From assembly GCF_003586445.1 (NCBI RefSeq), contig NZ_CP030028.1, positions 882,501 to 946,500 of the forward strand: a DNA stretch of 64,000 bases, written 5' to 3'. Below, one piece after another: positions 46,677 to 54,650 of the stretch. Made by a program: the position numbers and the translations under genes. Within the stretch, counting starts at the first letter, position 1, and every line of letters starts with the position of its first letter. Origin of the DNA: Bacillus sp. Y1. Lineage in GTDB: Bacteria > Bacillota > Bacilli > Bacillales > Cytobacillaceae. The notes beneath the pieces were generated by a model. It saw nothing but the letters and a program-made list of their open reading frames with translations, searched no databases and was not told the origin of the DNA.

Positions 46677-47399
46677 ATTAAAAAGATATATTTTGTTTTT
46701 TTAGTTTTAGTTATATTATTGACTGGTTGTATACCACTACCAACTAATAAGCAGGAACCAATAATTGAAGAAGAGGCTTTAGTTTACCTAGAGGAAAAGT
46801 ATAATAAAGAGTTTGTGATTAACAATAGTAAAAAAAACAGTGATTCAGGTCTATATACATTTAATGTGTCAACTAAAAGTGAATTAGACCGCAAATTTAC
46901 CGTTTCTGTATATGAAAAAGAAAAGGATTTTAACGATAATTATTTAAAAAGACTACTAGCAGAAGAAATCCAAAAAAGAGATATATCTAAGTTAGAAGAA
47001 TTATTCCCTTCAAAATTTCATTCTTTCTATGGTAATCTCGTTTTTAAAGATGAAATCTTATCAGATCTGAATAATGTAAGAGTAAGTGACATACTTAACC
47101 AAGATGCAGAGGTCCTTCATGACTATGTAATATACTTTGACAGTTCATTTACAATAGAGTCAGATAAAGAAAAACTTGCTCTTTTAATCCTATACCTAAA
47201 GGATGTAGGTGTGAAAAGAGCTGATATTGATTTTGTATTCTTTAAGAATAGTCCTGCAAAAGCTGCCTATGAATCTCATTCCTATTACTTGAAAAATGAA
47301 GGTGTTGATCTAGTGTTATCTATCCAGCCTGATCAATATGAAGAAATAAATACAAAGAAAGAAATTAGGGAATATATAGATAATCTTTTGGAGGGTTAA
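46677..47399 (+). CDS. Lipoprotein with probable ATT start codon
   Basis: About 240 aa. From ATT 46677 the protein begins (M)KKIYFVFLVLVILLTGCIPLPTNK: basic n-region, hydrophobic core and lipobox LLTGC, a full type II signal peptide. GGGGGG (46665-46670) lies 6 bases before this ATT. The only common start downstream, TTG 46719, would delete the signal peptide, and no ATG, GTG or TTG is in frame upstream. The mature part is rich in Lys/Glu/Asp with no family I recognise. A mutated ATG is an alternative explanation. Confidence 0.72.
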   Translation: MKKIYFVFLVLVILLTGCIPLPTNKQEPIIEEEALVYLEEKYNKEFVINNSKKNSDSGLYTFNVSTKSELDRKFTVSVYEKEKDFNDNYLKRLLAEEIQKRDISKLEELFPSKFHSFYGNLVFKDEILSDLNNVRVSDILNQDAEVLHDYVIYFDSSFTIESDKEKLALLILYLKDVGVKRADIDFVFFKNSPAKAAYESHSYYLKNEGVDLVLSIQPDQYEEINTKKEIREYIDNLLEG

Positions 47400-47438
47400 A
47401 TAAGAACACAGCAAAACTTTGTGAAGTAATGTACTTAC

Positions 47439-47509
47439 ACTAACGGGTGCGTTAGTAAAACAAGAAAGGACATTACATACTCTTATAGCTAGTATGTAAT
47501 GTCCTTTTT
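47439..47509 (+). repeat. Hairpin-terminator cassette, copy B
   Basis: ACTAACG-GGTG-CGTTAGT (47439-47456), 11 bases, then AGGACATTACATACT (47468-47482 region) with its complement ending at 47505 and T5. It acts as terminator of the lipoprotein gene and parallels the cassette at 34991-35071. Confidence 0.75.
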
Positions 47510-47537
47510 CATATTTTTTGGTACATCTTTCTCAAAA

Positions 47538-48032
47538 TTATGGATGAATAGTTACCGCCGTTCCGTTTGGGACAATCCTCGCTAATTCCTCTACATCTCT
47601 ATTGTACATGCGTATGCAGCCTTTTGAGACCGCCTTTCCAATCGAGCTGGGATCATTCGTCCCATGAATTCCATAACTTTGCTTGGACAAGCTCATCCAC
47701 ATCGTCCCGAAAGGTCCTCCGGGATTAGGTGCTTTATTTAGAATAATATAATTTCCTACTGGTGTTTCAAATAACATTCTTCCTACCGCAATAGGGTATT
47801 GTTTTTGAAGCGTACCATTTCTAAATAATCGTAGAGTGCGACTATTTATACTCACATCAATTCGATAAGGACTGCTCTCTGGCGAAGGGACGCCTGGAAT
47901 ATTGATGGATTGTCCGGGATAAATGAGGTTTGGATTAATGGATGGATTAGCTCGGAGAATGGTTGCAAGCGGGGTACGATAATCCTTTGCAATTTGATTA
48001 AGAGTTTCACCTGATTTAACTGTATGAATCAG
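47538..48032 (-). CDS. ykuD: YkuD, LysM-L,D-transpeptidase, probable CTG start
   Basis: About 164 aa. N-terminal LysM ([42 protein letters not shown], about 2-50) plus L,D-transpeptidase domain with [30 protein letters not shown], containing catalytic His and Cys. Very like B. subtilis YkuD, a sporulation protein that cross-links peptidoglycan; no signal peptide, as there. The frame opens at GTG 48041, but that GTG lies inside the Shine-Dalgarno AGGAGGTG. CTG 48032, 8 bases after AGGAGG, gives the N-terminus that matches YkuD. Confidence 0.9.
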   Translation of the reverse strand: MIHTVKSGETLNQIAKDYRTPLATILRANPSINPNLIYPGQSINIPGVPSPESSPYRIDVSINSRTLRLFRNGTLQKQYPIAVGRMLFETPVGNYIILNKAPNPGGPFGTMWMSLSKQSYGIHGTNDPSSIGKAVSKGCIRMYNRDVEELARIVPNGTAVTIHP

Positions 48033-48129
48033 CGGGAACACCTCCTAAGGAACTTTTTATTACATTCTATGTGAGTGGGTCAAAGTGATTCATATTTGGG
48101 TTTCTTTATTTCATAAGACAATGGAAAAG

Positions 48130-48165
48130 GGCTCATTCAGTAAACAACTGAATGGGCTATTTTTA
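48130..48165 (+). terminator. Hairpin in front of the NAGPA-type gene
   Basis: GCTCATTCAG (48131-48140) with CTGAATGGGC (48148-48157), then TATTTTTATT. It lies upstream of the gene start at 48277 on the same strand, so it may attenuate that gene. Confidence 0.6.
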
Positions 48166-48276
48166 TTCCCATTTGTTTCTCCGTTTCTTCCTCTTTTGGA
48201 CATAGTTCCGCCGTATTTGCTGACTATAATTTGTCTAGATAAAGCTACAGGAGAAACGAAGGAGGGTGTCTTCACC

Positions 48277-49212
48277 TTGAAAAAAAGAAAACTTATAGTA
48301 ACCATTTCAATAGTTATTACCAGTGTTGCACTGATTCTATATTTATTAGCTGACCGCTACCTGATTGAGCATGTTGAGGTAGAAAATGCACTTGTCAGTT
48401 CCGAAACAACGAACTCAACAACCACATCTAGTGAAACGACTACAACCGTGGATGAGACCTTTGAAGCGGATGATTTGAGTTATACGAGTGATACAAAGTC
48501 GATTGAAATTGAGAAAGTAGTTACTGGCTCAGGAAGTGATCAGGTTGTGTACTATGTAGCGGATGTCCAGTTAACAGATTCAAGTAGTTTGAAGTCAGCA
48601 TTTGCCAATAACCAATTTGGTAATAACATTGTCCAAGTCACATCAGAAATTGCAAGTAATAATAACGCCATTTTTGCGATTAATGGTGATTATTATGGAT
48701 TTCGTGAAGATGGGATAACGATTCGCAATGGTCAAATTTTTAGAGATAATCCGGCACGTACGGGGCTAGCATTTTATGAGGATGGATCCATGAAAATCTA
48801 TGAGGAGACAGAAACTTCAGCAGAGGAATTGATTGCAGAAGGAGTAACGCAAACCTTCTCTTTTGGACCTGCTCTCGTTAAAAATTCAGTGGCCATTGAA
48901 GATTTTGGAGATGTGAGCATTGATAAGAATTTTGGAAATCGTTCGATTGAGGATTCAAACCCGAGAACAGGGGTGGGTATCATATCTGAAAATCATTATG
49001 TGTTCGTCGTCGTGGATGGCAGAAGTGAAGGATATTCAAAGGGATTAACCTTAGGTGAGTTTGCTCAAGTGTTTGAAGACTTAGGCGCTACGGAAGCCTA
49101 TAACCTGGACGGTGGCGGTTCGTCAACCATGTACTTTATGGGGGAAGTCGTTAATAATCCACGAGGTACAGGAGAGGAACGTGGCGTAAGCGATATTATC
49201 TATATCCAGTAA
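48277..49212 (+). CDS. Phosphodiester glycosidase (NAGPA-domain) membrane protein
   Basis: About 311 aa. N-terminal KKRK then one membrane helix (IVTISIVITSVALILYLLA), a Ser/Thr-rich linker (SSETTNSTTTSSETTTT) and an extracellular NAGPA domain: NNNAIFAINGDYYGFREDGITIRNG, RTGVGIISENHYVFVVVDGR, NLDGGGSSTMYFMGEVVNNP. Such domains cleave sugars from phosphodiesters such as wall polymers. The frame opens at 48085, but that stretch holds the hairpin; TTG 48277 follows AAGGAGGGTG. The next gene starts 14 bases on, so they form an operon. Confidence 0.85.
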   Translation: MKKRKLIVTISIVITSVALILYLLADRYLIEHVEVENALVSSETTNSTTTSSETTTTVDETFEADDLSYTSDTKSIEIEKVVTGSGSDQVVYYVADVQLTDSSSLKSAFANNQFGNNIVQVTSEIASNNNAIFAINGDYYGFREDGITIRNGQIFRDNPARTGLAFYEDGSMKIYEETETSAEELIAEGVTQTFSFGPALVKNSVAIEDFGDVSIDKNFGNRSIEDSNPRTGVGIISENHYVFVVVDGRSEGYSKGLTLGEFAQVFEDLGATEAYNLDGGGSSTMYFMGEVVNNPRGTGEERGVSDIIYIQ

Positions 49213-49226
49213 GAGAGGTGAATTAT

Positions 49227-50237
49227 ATGATTATTGTCATTCCTGCGTATGAACCAAACGAGAAAATGCTTCAGTTGATTAAAGAAGTCCAACAAAGCAG
49301 TATCTACCGTGTATTAATCGTAAATGACGGGAGTTCGGTGGAGTGTGAAGGTATTTTTGAACAGGCGGCACAAAGAGGCTGCATGGTTTTAACTCATGAG
49401 ATAAACCAAGGGAAGGGAGCCGCTTTGAAAACAGCCTTTTCCCATATTCATACGCACTATCCAAATGAAGAGGGGATCGTGTGTGCCGATTGCGATGGGC
49501 AGCATCGTTGGGAAGATATTCAGCGTGTAGCAGAAGAGATAGCTGTTCATCCTCAAACCATTGTATTAGGGGCTAGGGAATTTGTAGGCGAAGTTCCATT
49601 AAAGAGTTTAATAGGAAATAAAGTAACAAGAACCATTTTCTCGTTGGTAGCTGGATATAAAATAAACGATACCCAGACGGGACTAAGAGGATTCTCAGTT
49701 GATATGCTTCCATGGCTGATTGACATTAAGGGGAAACGGTATGAATATGAGATGAACCAATTGCTAGAGGCGAAATCTGATGGTTATCGCATTTCTAGTA
49801 TGCCTATTCAAACGGTCTATGAGAATAACAATAAAGGAAGTCATTTTCGCCCTATCTATGATTCCGTCCTAATCTACCTTCCTATATTAAAGTTTAGTTT
49901 TTCTTCGGTTTCTTGTGGATTAATTGATTTTTTCTGTTTCTTCTTGTTACATTGGCTGACGAATAATTTGTTATTCTCTGTAATTGGTGCGAGAGTAATC
50001 AGTTCCTTTATCAATTATGTAATAAACAAAAACATCGTTTTTAATAGAAAAAAACAATCTCATATAAAGCCGATACTTAAGTACTATAGCTTGGCTGGAT
50101 TCATATTAATCAGTAACTATTTGATGATTTCTTTATTTAACGACACTGGTAATCTCTCACTTTTTACAAGTAAAAGCTTTACCGAAGGAATCCTGTTTAT
50201 GGTCAGCTATTATGTACAGAAGAAGTTTATTTTTTAA
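49227..50237 (+). CDS. GT2 glycosyltransferase fused to a GtrA-like membrane domain
   Basis: About 336 aa. The N-terminal GT-A domain (1-215) has IVIPAYEPNEKML, IVNDGSS, ADCDGQHRWEDI (DxD-like) and GLRGFSVDML, as in dolichol/undecaprenyl-phosphate sugar synthases. The C-terminal four-helix GtrA-like domain (about 225-336) includes RVISSFINYVINKNIVF and ends YYVQKKFIF. GtrA proteins flip or support undecaprenyl-phosphate sugars. ATG 49227 after GAGAGGTG; the frame opens at GTG 49218. With the NAGPA gene it suggests modification of a wall polymer. Confidence 0.87.
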   Translation: MIIVIPAYEPNEKMLQLIKEVQQSSIYRVLIVNDGSSVECEGIFEQAAQRGCMVLTHEINQGKGAALKTAFSHIHTHYPNEEGIVCADCDGQHRWEDIQRVAEEIAVHPQTIVLGAREFVGEVPLKSLIGNKVTRTIFSLVAGYKINDTQTGLRGFSVDMLPWLIDIKGKRYEYEMNQLLEAKSDGYRISSMPIQTVYENNNKGSHFRPIYDSVLIYLPILKFSFSSVSCGLIDFFCFFLLHWLTNNLLFSVIGARVISSFINYVINKNIVFNRKKQSHIKPILKYYSLAGFILISNYLMISLFNDTGNLSLFTSKSFTEGILFMVSYYVQKKFIF

Positions 50238-50265
50238 AAAGTCCTTTCATGAGGGCTTTTTTCTT
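50236..50265 (+). terminator. Terminator of the NAGPA-GT2 operon
   Basis: AAAGTCCT..AGGGCTTT stem with TTCATG loop and a T6 tract. Confidence 0.8.
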
Positions 50266-50381
50266 TTTGATTTATGGAAGGAAATAATATAAAAAAGGAA
50301 GTCATTTAGGGTAGAGGAAATGCTACTGACACTGTAAAATTGTTGGTAGTGAAAATGGATACTAAGGAGGTTATTTTTAAG

Positions 50382-51314
50382 ATGGATTTTATTGCGATAG
50401 ATTTTGAAATTGCGAACAATAGGATGAGTAGCGCTTGTTCACTAGGAATGGTCTTTGTTAAGGATAATCAAATTGTCGATGAGAAATATTTCTTAATCCA
50501 ACCTCCAACCTTAACATTTCTCGAGGAAACAACAAAAATCCATGGTTTGACCGTGGAGGATGTAAAGTATGAAAGGAAGTTCAATGAGATTTGGGAGGAG
50601 ATCAAACACCATTTCGAAGGAGCGACTATTATTGCTCATAATGCTCAATTTGACATGAGTGTTCTCCACTGCTGTTTGATGGAATATTCTCTTGAAATCC
50701 CTGAGTTTGAATTTATTTGCAGCATTCCTCTGAGTGCGAAGGCTTGCAGAGAAAAGGTAGGGAATTCTTTAGTAGAAAGGTTACATCATTTTGATATCAT
50801 TCTAGAAAATCATCACAATGCCTTGCACGATGCAAGAGCTTGCGCGGAATTAGTTACCACTTGTGTAACAGTAAAAAATAAAAAATCACTTCAATCGTAT
50901 TGTAAAACCTATCGTAGTATTCCAATTAAGAAGTTTTCTGAGCTAAAACCACAAACGTATTTTAAACAGAAAAAGAAGAAAAAGTCTTTTGCAAAAGTGG
51001 TTATTTCAGAGATTTCTGCCAATGTTCAAACCTTTAATGAAGAGCATCCTTTTTTCGGAAAGAATATTGTTTTTACCGGAGAATTGAAGCTTGATCGTAA
51101 GGATGCGATGCAAAAAGTGGTCAATGCAGGTGGTACGATTAAAAGTGGAGTAAGCGGAAAAACCCACTATTTAATTGTCGGAAAACAGGACAAAATGATC
51201 GTAGGGGCTAGTGGAATTAGCACCAAGGAAGAAAAGGCATATGCTTTAATTGAAAAAGGCACGGCGATAAAAGTAATTGGTGAGGAAGAGTTTGTGGACT
51301 TATTGGGGAGTTAA
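50382..51314 (+). CDS. DEDDh 3'-5' exonuclease with BRCT domain
   Basis: About 310 aa. The exonuclease domain (1-170) shows Exo I FIAIDFEIANN (Asp/Glu), Exo II HNAQFDMSVL (Asp) and Exo III HNALHDARACAEL (His/Asp), as in DNA polymerase III epsilon-like proteins. A basic linker (QKKKKKSFAK) leads to a C-terminal BRCT domain (FGKNIVFTGEL..NAGGTIKSGVSGKTHYLIVG). Likely DNA repair or proofreading. Frame opens at TTG 50340; ATG 50382 after AAGGAGG is the start of homology. A 20-bp repeat array follows the stop. Confidence 0.88.
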   Translation: MDFIAIDFEIANNRMSSACSLGMVFVKDNQIVDEKYFLIQPPTLTFLEETTKIHGLTVEDVKYERKFNEIWEEIKHHFEGATIIAHNAQFDMSVLHCCLMEYSLEIPEFEFICSIPLSAKACREKVGNSLVERLHHFDIILENHHNALHDARACAELVTTCVTVKNKKSLQSYCKTYRSIPIKKFSELKPQTYFKQKKKKKSFAKVVISEISANVQTFNEEHPFFGKNIVFTGELKLDRKDAMQKVVNAGGTIKSGVSGKTHYLIVGKQDKMIVGASGISTKEEKAYALIEKGTAIKVIGEEEFVDLLGS

Positions 51315-51320
51315 GGGAAT

Positions 51321-51480
51321 CGCAAGTAAATCGGTTGGTTCGCAAATAAAATCTGAGAATCGCAAATAAATTTGTAGAATCGTAAATAAATTTGTAGAAT
51401 CGCAAATAAATTCTTGTAATCGCAAGTAAAATCTGAGGATCGCAAATAAAATCCCAGAATCGCAAATAAATTTTATTTTT
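51321..51480 (-). repeat. Tandem array of the 20-bp repeat, 8 units, inverted relative to 1551-1730
   Basis: Units begin every 20 bases from 51321 to 51461; plus-strand consensus CGCAAATAAATTTGTAGAAT. Its reverse complement ATTCTACAAATTTATTTGCG equals the unit at 1551-1730. No spacers. The remaining 51481-51664 shows no gene. Confidence 0.9.
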
Positions 51481-51664
51481 AAAGAAAAATCTCTTCATTT
51501 TTATCTATGAATGGCATTTTTTGCTCATCATGAACGCAACTACAGTTAAAACTAAGCTACTTTTCATATTCCATAATAGAAAACTTCCCAATCTAAAATA
51601 AACATCTCCTGAATTAGGGTGTATACTAGATGAGTTATTTAGTTTTTTAGAGGGGAATGAAATC

Positions 51665-52615
51665 ATGAATAATACAAACGAGAATGCGCAGAAATACCTT
51701 TACAATTATTCATGTCAAGAAGATGAAGTGGAACTCTGTGCCTTAGAGATGCGTTCTTTTTTTGGACAGGACTCTGACGATTATATAATAGAAAGTAATA
51801 TAAAAATAGATCCAAGCAGAAGCCCGTTTATTCGGGATCGCATAGATATCATATTTGAAGGCAATAGGTTGGAAGAAATAATTACTAAGGTGAAAAATTT
51901 ATCACCTTTAAAGGAAACCTATCGGGTCATTTTTTTGAAGACTTTTTCATTAGGAAAAGTAGGCTTTGAAGAGCGCAGAAGAGTGGAAAGGGAAGTAGCT
52001 CTTCATGTGCCAGGAGAGCCGGATCTAAAGCATCCTGACATCTTGTTCGGAATTGTAGAAGTTAATGGAAAATGGGTATTTGGTTATTATCATAAGGGTG
52101 AAGCTATATGGCTACAGCACCAAACAAAACCGCATGGCTATTCTACTGCTTTAAGTACTCGTGTCGCTAGAGCTGTCGCTAACATTGCCGTACCGCACCC
52201 TGCAGGAAGAAAAGCGATCGACCCATGCTGCGGCATAGGTACTGTACTCGTCGAGGCCTTATCTATGGGGATCGATATTGTTGGGAGCGATGTGAATCCC
52301 CTGATTCTTCCTGGAACACGTGAAAATATTGCCCATTTTGGGTACCATTGTGAAGTTCTATTTAGGGATATTCGAAAGGTAACGGGAAGCTATGATGTGG
52401 CGATTATTGATATGCCATATAATCTTTGTTCTGTTATCTCCCCACAAGAACAACTTGAATTGCTTCAAAGTGCCTATTCGTTTGCTGAGAGAATCGTGAT
52501 TGTCACCATTGAACCAATTGATTCAATGATTGAAAACGCAGGGTTTCGTATTGTAGATCGCTGTAACGTTAGAAAAGGAACATTTACAAGACAGGTAATC
52601 GTTGGAGAAAAATAA
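51665..52615 (+). CDS. TRM11-like RNA methyltransferase
   Basis: 316 aa. The N-terminal part (about 10-110) is THUMP-like; the C-terminal SAM-dependent methyltransferase has motif I AIDPCCGIGTVLVEAL, motif II GSDVNP, and motif IV IIDMPYNLCSV (D/N-PPY-like), as in guanosine-N2 tRNA methyltransferases. HPAGRKAIDPCCG is typical of Trm11 proteins. Modifies RNA, presumably a tRNA guanine. ATG 51665 after AGAGGGGA. Followed by a strong terminator. Confidence 0.85.
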   Translation: MNNTNENAQKYLYNYSCQEDEVELCALEMRSFFGQDSDDYIIESNIKIDPSRSPFIRDRIDIIFEGNRLEEIITKVKNLSPLKETYRVIFLKTFSLGKVGFEERRRVEREVALHVPGEPDLKHPDILFGIVEVNGKWVFGYYHKGEAIWLQHQTKPHGYSTALSTRVARAVANIAVPHPAGRKAIDPCCGIGTVLVEALSMGIDIVGSDVNPLILPGTRENIAHFGYHCEVLFRDIRKVTGSYDVAIIDMPYNLCSVISPQEQLELLQSAYSFAERIVIVTIEPIDSMIENAGFRIVDRCNVRKGTFTRQVIVGEK

Positions 52616-52656
52616 AAAATGGTTGTCACCATAAATATAAGGTGACAACCATTTTT
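52616..52656 (+). terminator. Terminator of the TRM11-like gene
   Basis: AATGGTTGTCACC with GGTGACAACCATT, 13 bp or more, then T5. Confidence 0.9.
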
Positions 52657-52791
52657 ATTTTGGAGTTAGTCGATTATATCAAATTAGGGATGGGCAAAAT
52701 GTTGAGCAGGAGTATATGTAGGCATCACTGTGTTTAGAGAATAAAAATGTCGTAGAACATAATATTAAATGTAACATGAAGGGGATTTTAG

Positions 52792-53271
52792 ATGGATTCG
52801 ATAGTAAAAGCGATGGATCTAGGTGCAAAAGGTCTTTGGTTGCCAATCACACTTGCAATTATCTTATTATTAGTTGTGTTAATTATGCCGAAGAAGGAAA
52901 TTAGTTGGAGGGAGATTTATGTCACTATTGGGGTAATCGGTTTGACTACGTGGGTCGCTGATAATATTTTTGCAGGGTATTTAAATCTAGTTGATTTTGG
53001 TCATCCCAGATATTCAGGAATTGGTGAGTTACTAACTTACAGTTTTGTTCCTTCATCCCTCGCTGTGATTTTTTTAAATTATTTGAATAAAGAAAATAAA
53101 TGGAAATTGGTGATTATATTTACCATCCTATCTTTTATAATTGAATGGTCTGTGGTCAAGGCTGGATATATGAAGCTCACCCATTGGAATCATCTCTATA
53201 GCATTCCAATCTTTTTTTTAGTCTACAGTTATTTCTTACCGCTACACGCAAGAATAATAAAAAAAATGTAA
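52792..53271 (+). CDS. CBO0543 family membrane protein
   Basis: 159 aa with five hydrophobic segments. The C-terminal KLTHWNHLYSIPIFFLVY (W-N/K-H-xYSIP-x-F) is the mark of the CBO0543 family, common in Bacillaceae and Clostridia and of unknown function. ATG 52792 after GAAGGGGA. A relative ends at the right edge of the window. Confidence 0.82.
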   Translation: MDSIVKAMDLGAKGLWLPITLAIILLLVVLIMPKKEISWREIYVTIGVIGLTTWVADNIFAGYLNLVDFGHPRYSGIGELLTYSFVPSSLAVIFLNYLNKENKWKLVIIFTILSFIIEWSVVKAGYMKLTHWNHLYSIPIFFLVYSYFLPLHARIIKKM

Positions 53272-53279
53272 TATTACAG

Positions 53280-53311
53280 AGGCAGTATAGTAAAATCAAA
53301 CTGCCTTTTTT
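53280..53311 (+). terminator. Terminator of the CBO0543-type gene
   Basis: AGGCAGT (53280-53286) with ACTGCCT (53300-53306), T6. Confidence 0.85.
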
Positions 53312-53322
53312 GATGCAGACAA

Positions 53323-53742
53323 TTAAATGTCATGGTTCCCCCTTTCATCAACAATATCTTGAATAATCTCAATATGCACCGCTGCCCATGCATTTTCTCG
53401 AAAATGAACAATGACACTTATGGTAAGGGTTACCATATAGAAAATACCAAAGAGAAGAAAAAGGAGACTTCCTTCCTTGAAAAGAAATTCCTGTAATTGC
53501 TTGGAAAACAGGAAAAAGAACCATGGAATGCTAGTAACAAAAATAGGTATGATTCCAGATCCCTGTTTCTCTTTAATCATACGGTAGTATATTAATTGTA
53601 AAGTGGCCGTTTCAATGGTCTGATAAAACGCCCGAATTTCTTGAATCTCCGTCAATTCCTTCACTTGTCTCAAAGGTTCTTCCTGTTTGTTTGCTTTTGA
53701 TAGTTTTATGTACAGTTTATGAGCGTCTCCGCGAAAAGCCAT
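53323..53742 (-). CDS. Membrane protein of unknown function
   Basis: About 139 aa. Helical cytoplasmic N-terminus (about 1-65, Lys/Glu/Gln rich), then two membrane segments (GIIPIFVTSIPWFFFLF and SLLFLLFGIFYMVTLTISVIV) and a short acidic C-terminus. Not recognised. Frame opens at GTG 53751; ATG 53742 with AGGTGA 5 bases before it is preferred. Confidence 0.7.
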   Translation of the reverse strand: MAFRGDAHKLYIKLSKANKQEEPLRQVKELTEIQEIRAFYQTIETATLQLIYYRMIKEKQGSGIIPIFVTSIPWFFFLFSKQLQEFLFKEGSLLFLLFGIFYMVTLTISVIVHFRENAWAAVHIEIIQDIVDERGNHDI

Positions 53743-53986
53743 TTTCATCACCTATTCTCAAAGTAAATTCCTATACAATTCCTCAAGTAAGGTACCTGTA
53801 AATAATGAAACTTAACATTCCCATTATAAAGAATCCTATGCTTAGTTCCAAAAAACGATTTGCAGAAGCAGGAGGGACTTTTAAGAATCCTGTAATTTTT
53901 TTTGAGTTAATTAAGGACCAGTTTCATTTTAAGTGAACGTTTAATATACATAATTAGTCATGAATATTTATGGGGAGTGGATAGGA

Positions 53987-54502
53987 ATGAATGAGGAACT
54001 TCAGAAGCTAATGAATAATTTGATTCAAATTGAGCATGTTTCTTCTACACTGTATCTTGCCATGTCAGCATATATGGGCAAAATGAACTTCACCGGTATG
54101 GCAAGCTGGCTTCGTTTACAATCAGAAGAAGAAAGGACTCATATGCTTACATTGGTTGATTATGTAGTAAATAAGGACGGGACGGTTACGCTTCATGGAA
54201 TTCCTACACAACCGAGTGATTTCGGAACACCGTTAGAGACTTTTCAAAAAGTATTAGAGCATGAACAGTTCGTGACTAATTCATATCGCCAGGCATTTAC
54301 TTATGTAAATCAAGTTGATCCGCAAGCAGCCGTGATAATTCAAGATTTCCTAAGGGAACAAATAGATGAGGAAGCACAAAGCCAAACCATTGTTAATCGC
54401 TTGAAAATTGCAGAAAATAATCCCTCAGCTTTATTATTGGTTGATCAGGAGCTAGGACAAAGGAAAAATGGTGGAGGAGCAGTAGCACCTGCTGCAGGTT
54501 AA
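53987..54502 (+). CDS. Ferritin-like protein
   Basis: About 171 aa four-helix ferritin. Ferroxidase residues are in place: Glu in QIEHVSSTLYLAM, Glu and His in SEEERTHMLTL, Glu in LEHEQFVTNSY and in REQIDEEAQS. Stores iron as a 24-mer cage. The frame opens at ATG 53960, but ATG 53987 follows GGGGAG and matches ferritin N-termini. The C-terminus ends in a Gly/Ala tail GGGAVAPAAG. Confidence 0.9.
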   Translation: MNEELQKLMNNLIQIEHVSSTLYLAMSAYMGKMNFTGMASWLRLQSEEERTHMLTLVDYVVNKDGTVTLHGIPTQPSDFGTPLETFQKVLEHEQFVTNSYRQAFTYVNQVDPQAAVIIQDFLREQIDEEAQSQTIVNRLKIAENNPSALLLVDQELGQRKNGGGAVAPAAG

Positions 54503-54610
54503 AACACTTTAAGCAGGGCGACTGATGTTTGTTAGAGGAAGAGCGGAACACATTTGTATAGAGATTCTTATGCATGATGCAGATAAATATCGAGATGAAA
54601 AGATTTTTCT

Positions 54611-54647
54611 AAAAAAGAAGCTCTAGGACATTCTGGAGCTTCTTTTT
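54611..54647. terminator. Bidirectional terminator, ferritin / MFS
   Basis: AGAAGCTC (54616-54623) with GAGCTTCT (54636-54643), A6 before and T5 after, between converging genes. Confidence 0.85.
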
Positions 54648-54650
54648 AAA

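Noticed and set aside
51217..51498. Minus-strand 93-aa ORF with repeated IYLRF-like sequence
   Set aside because: It is the translation of the non-coding 20-bp repeat; 20 is not a multiple of 3, so the three frames simply alternate. No ribosome binding site.
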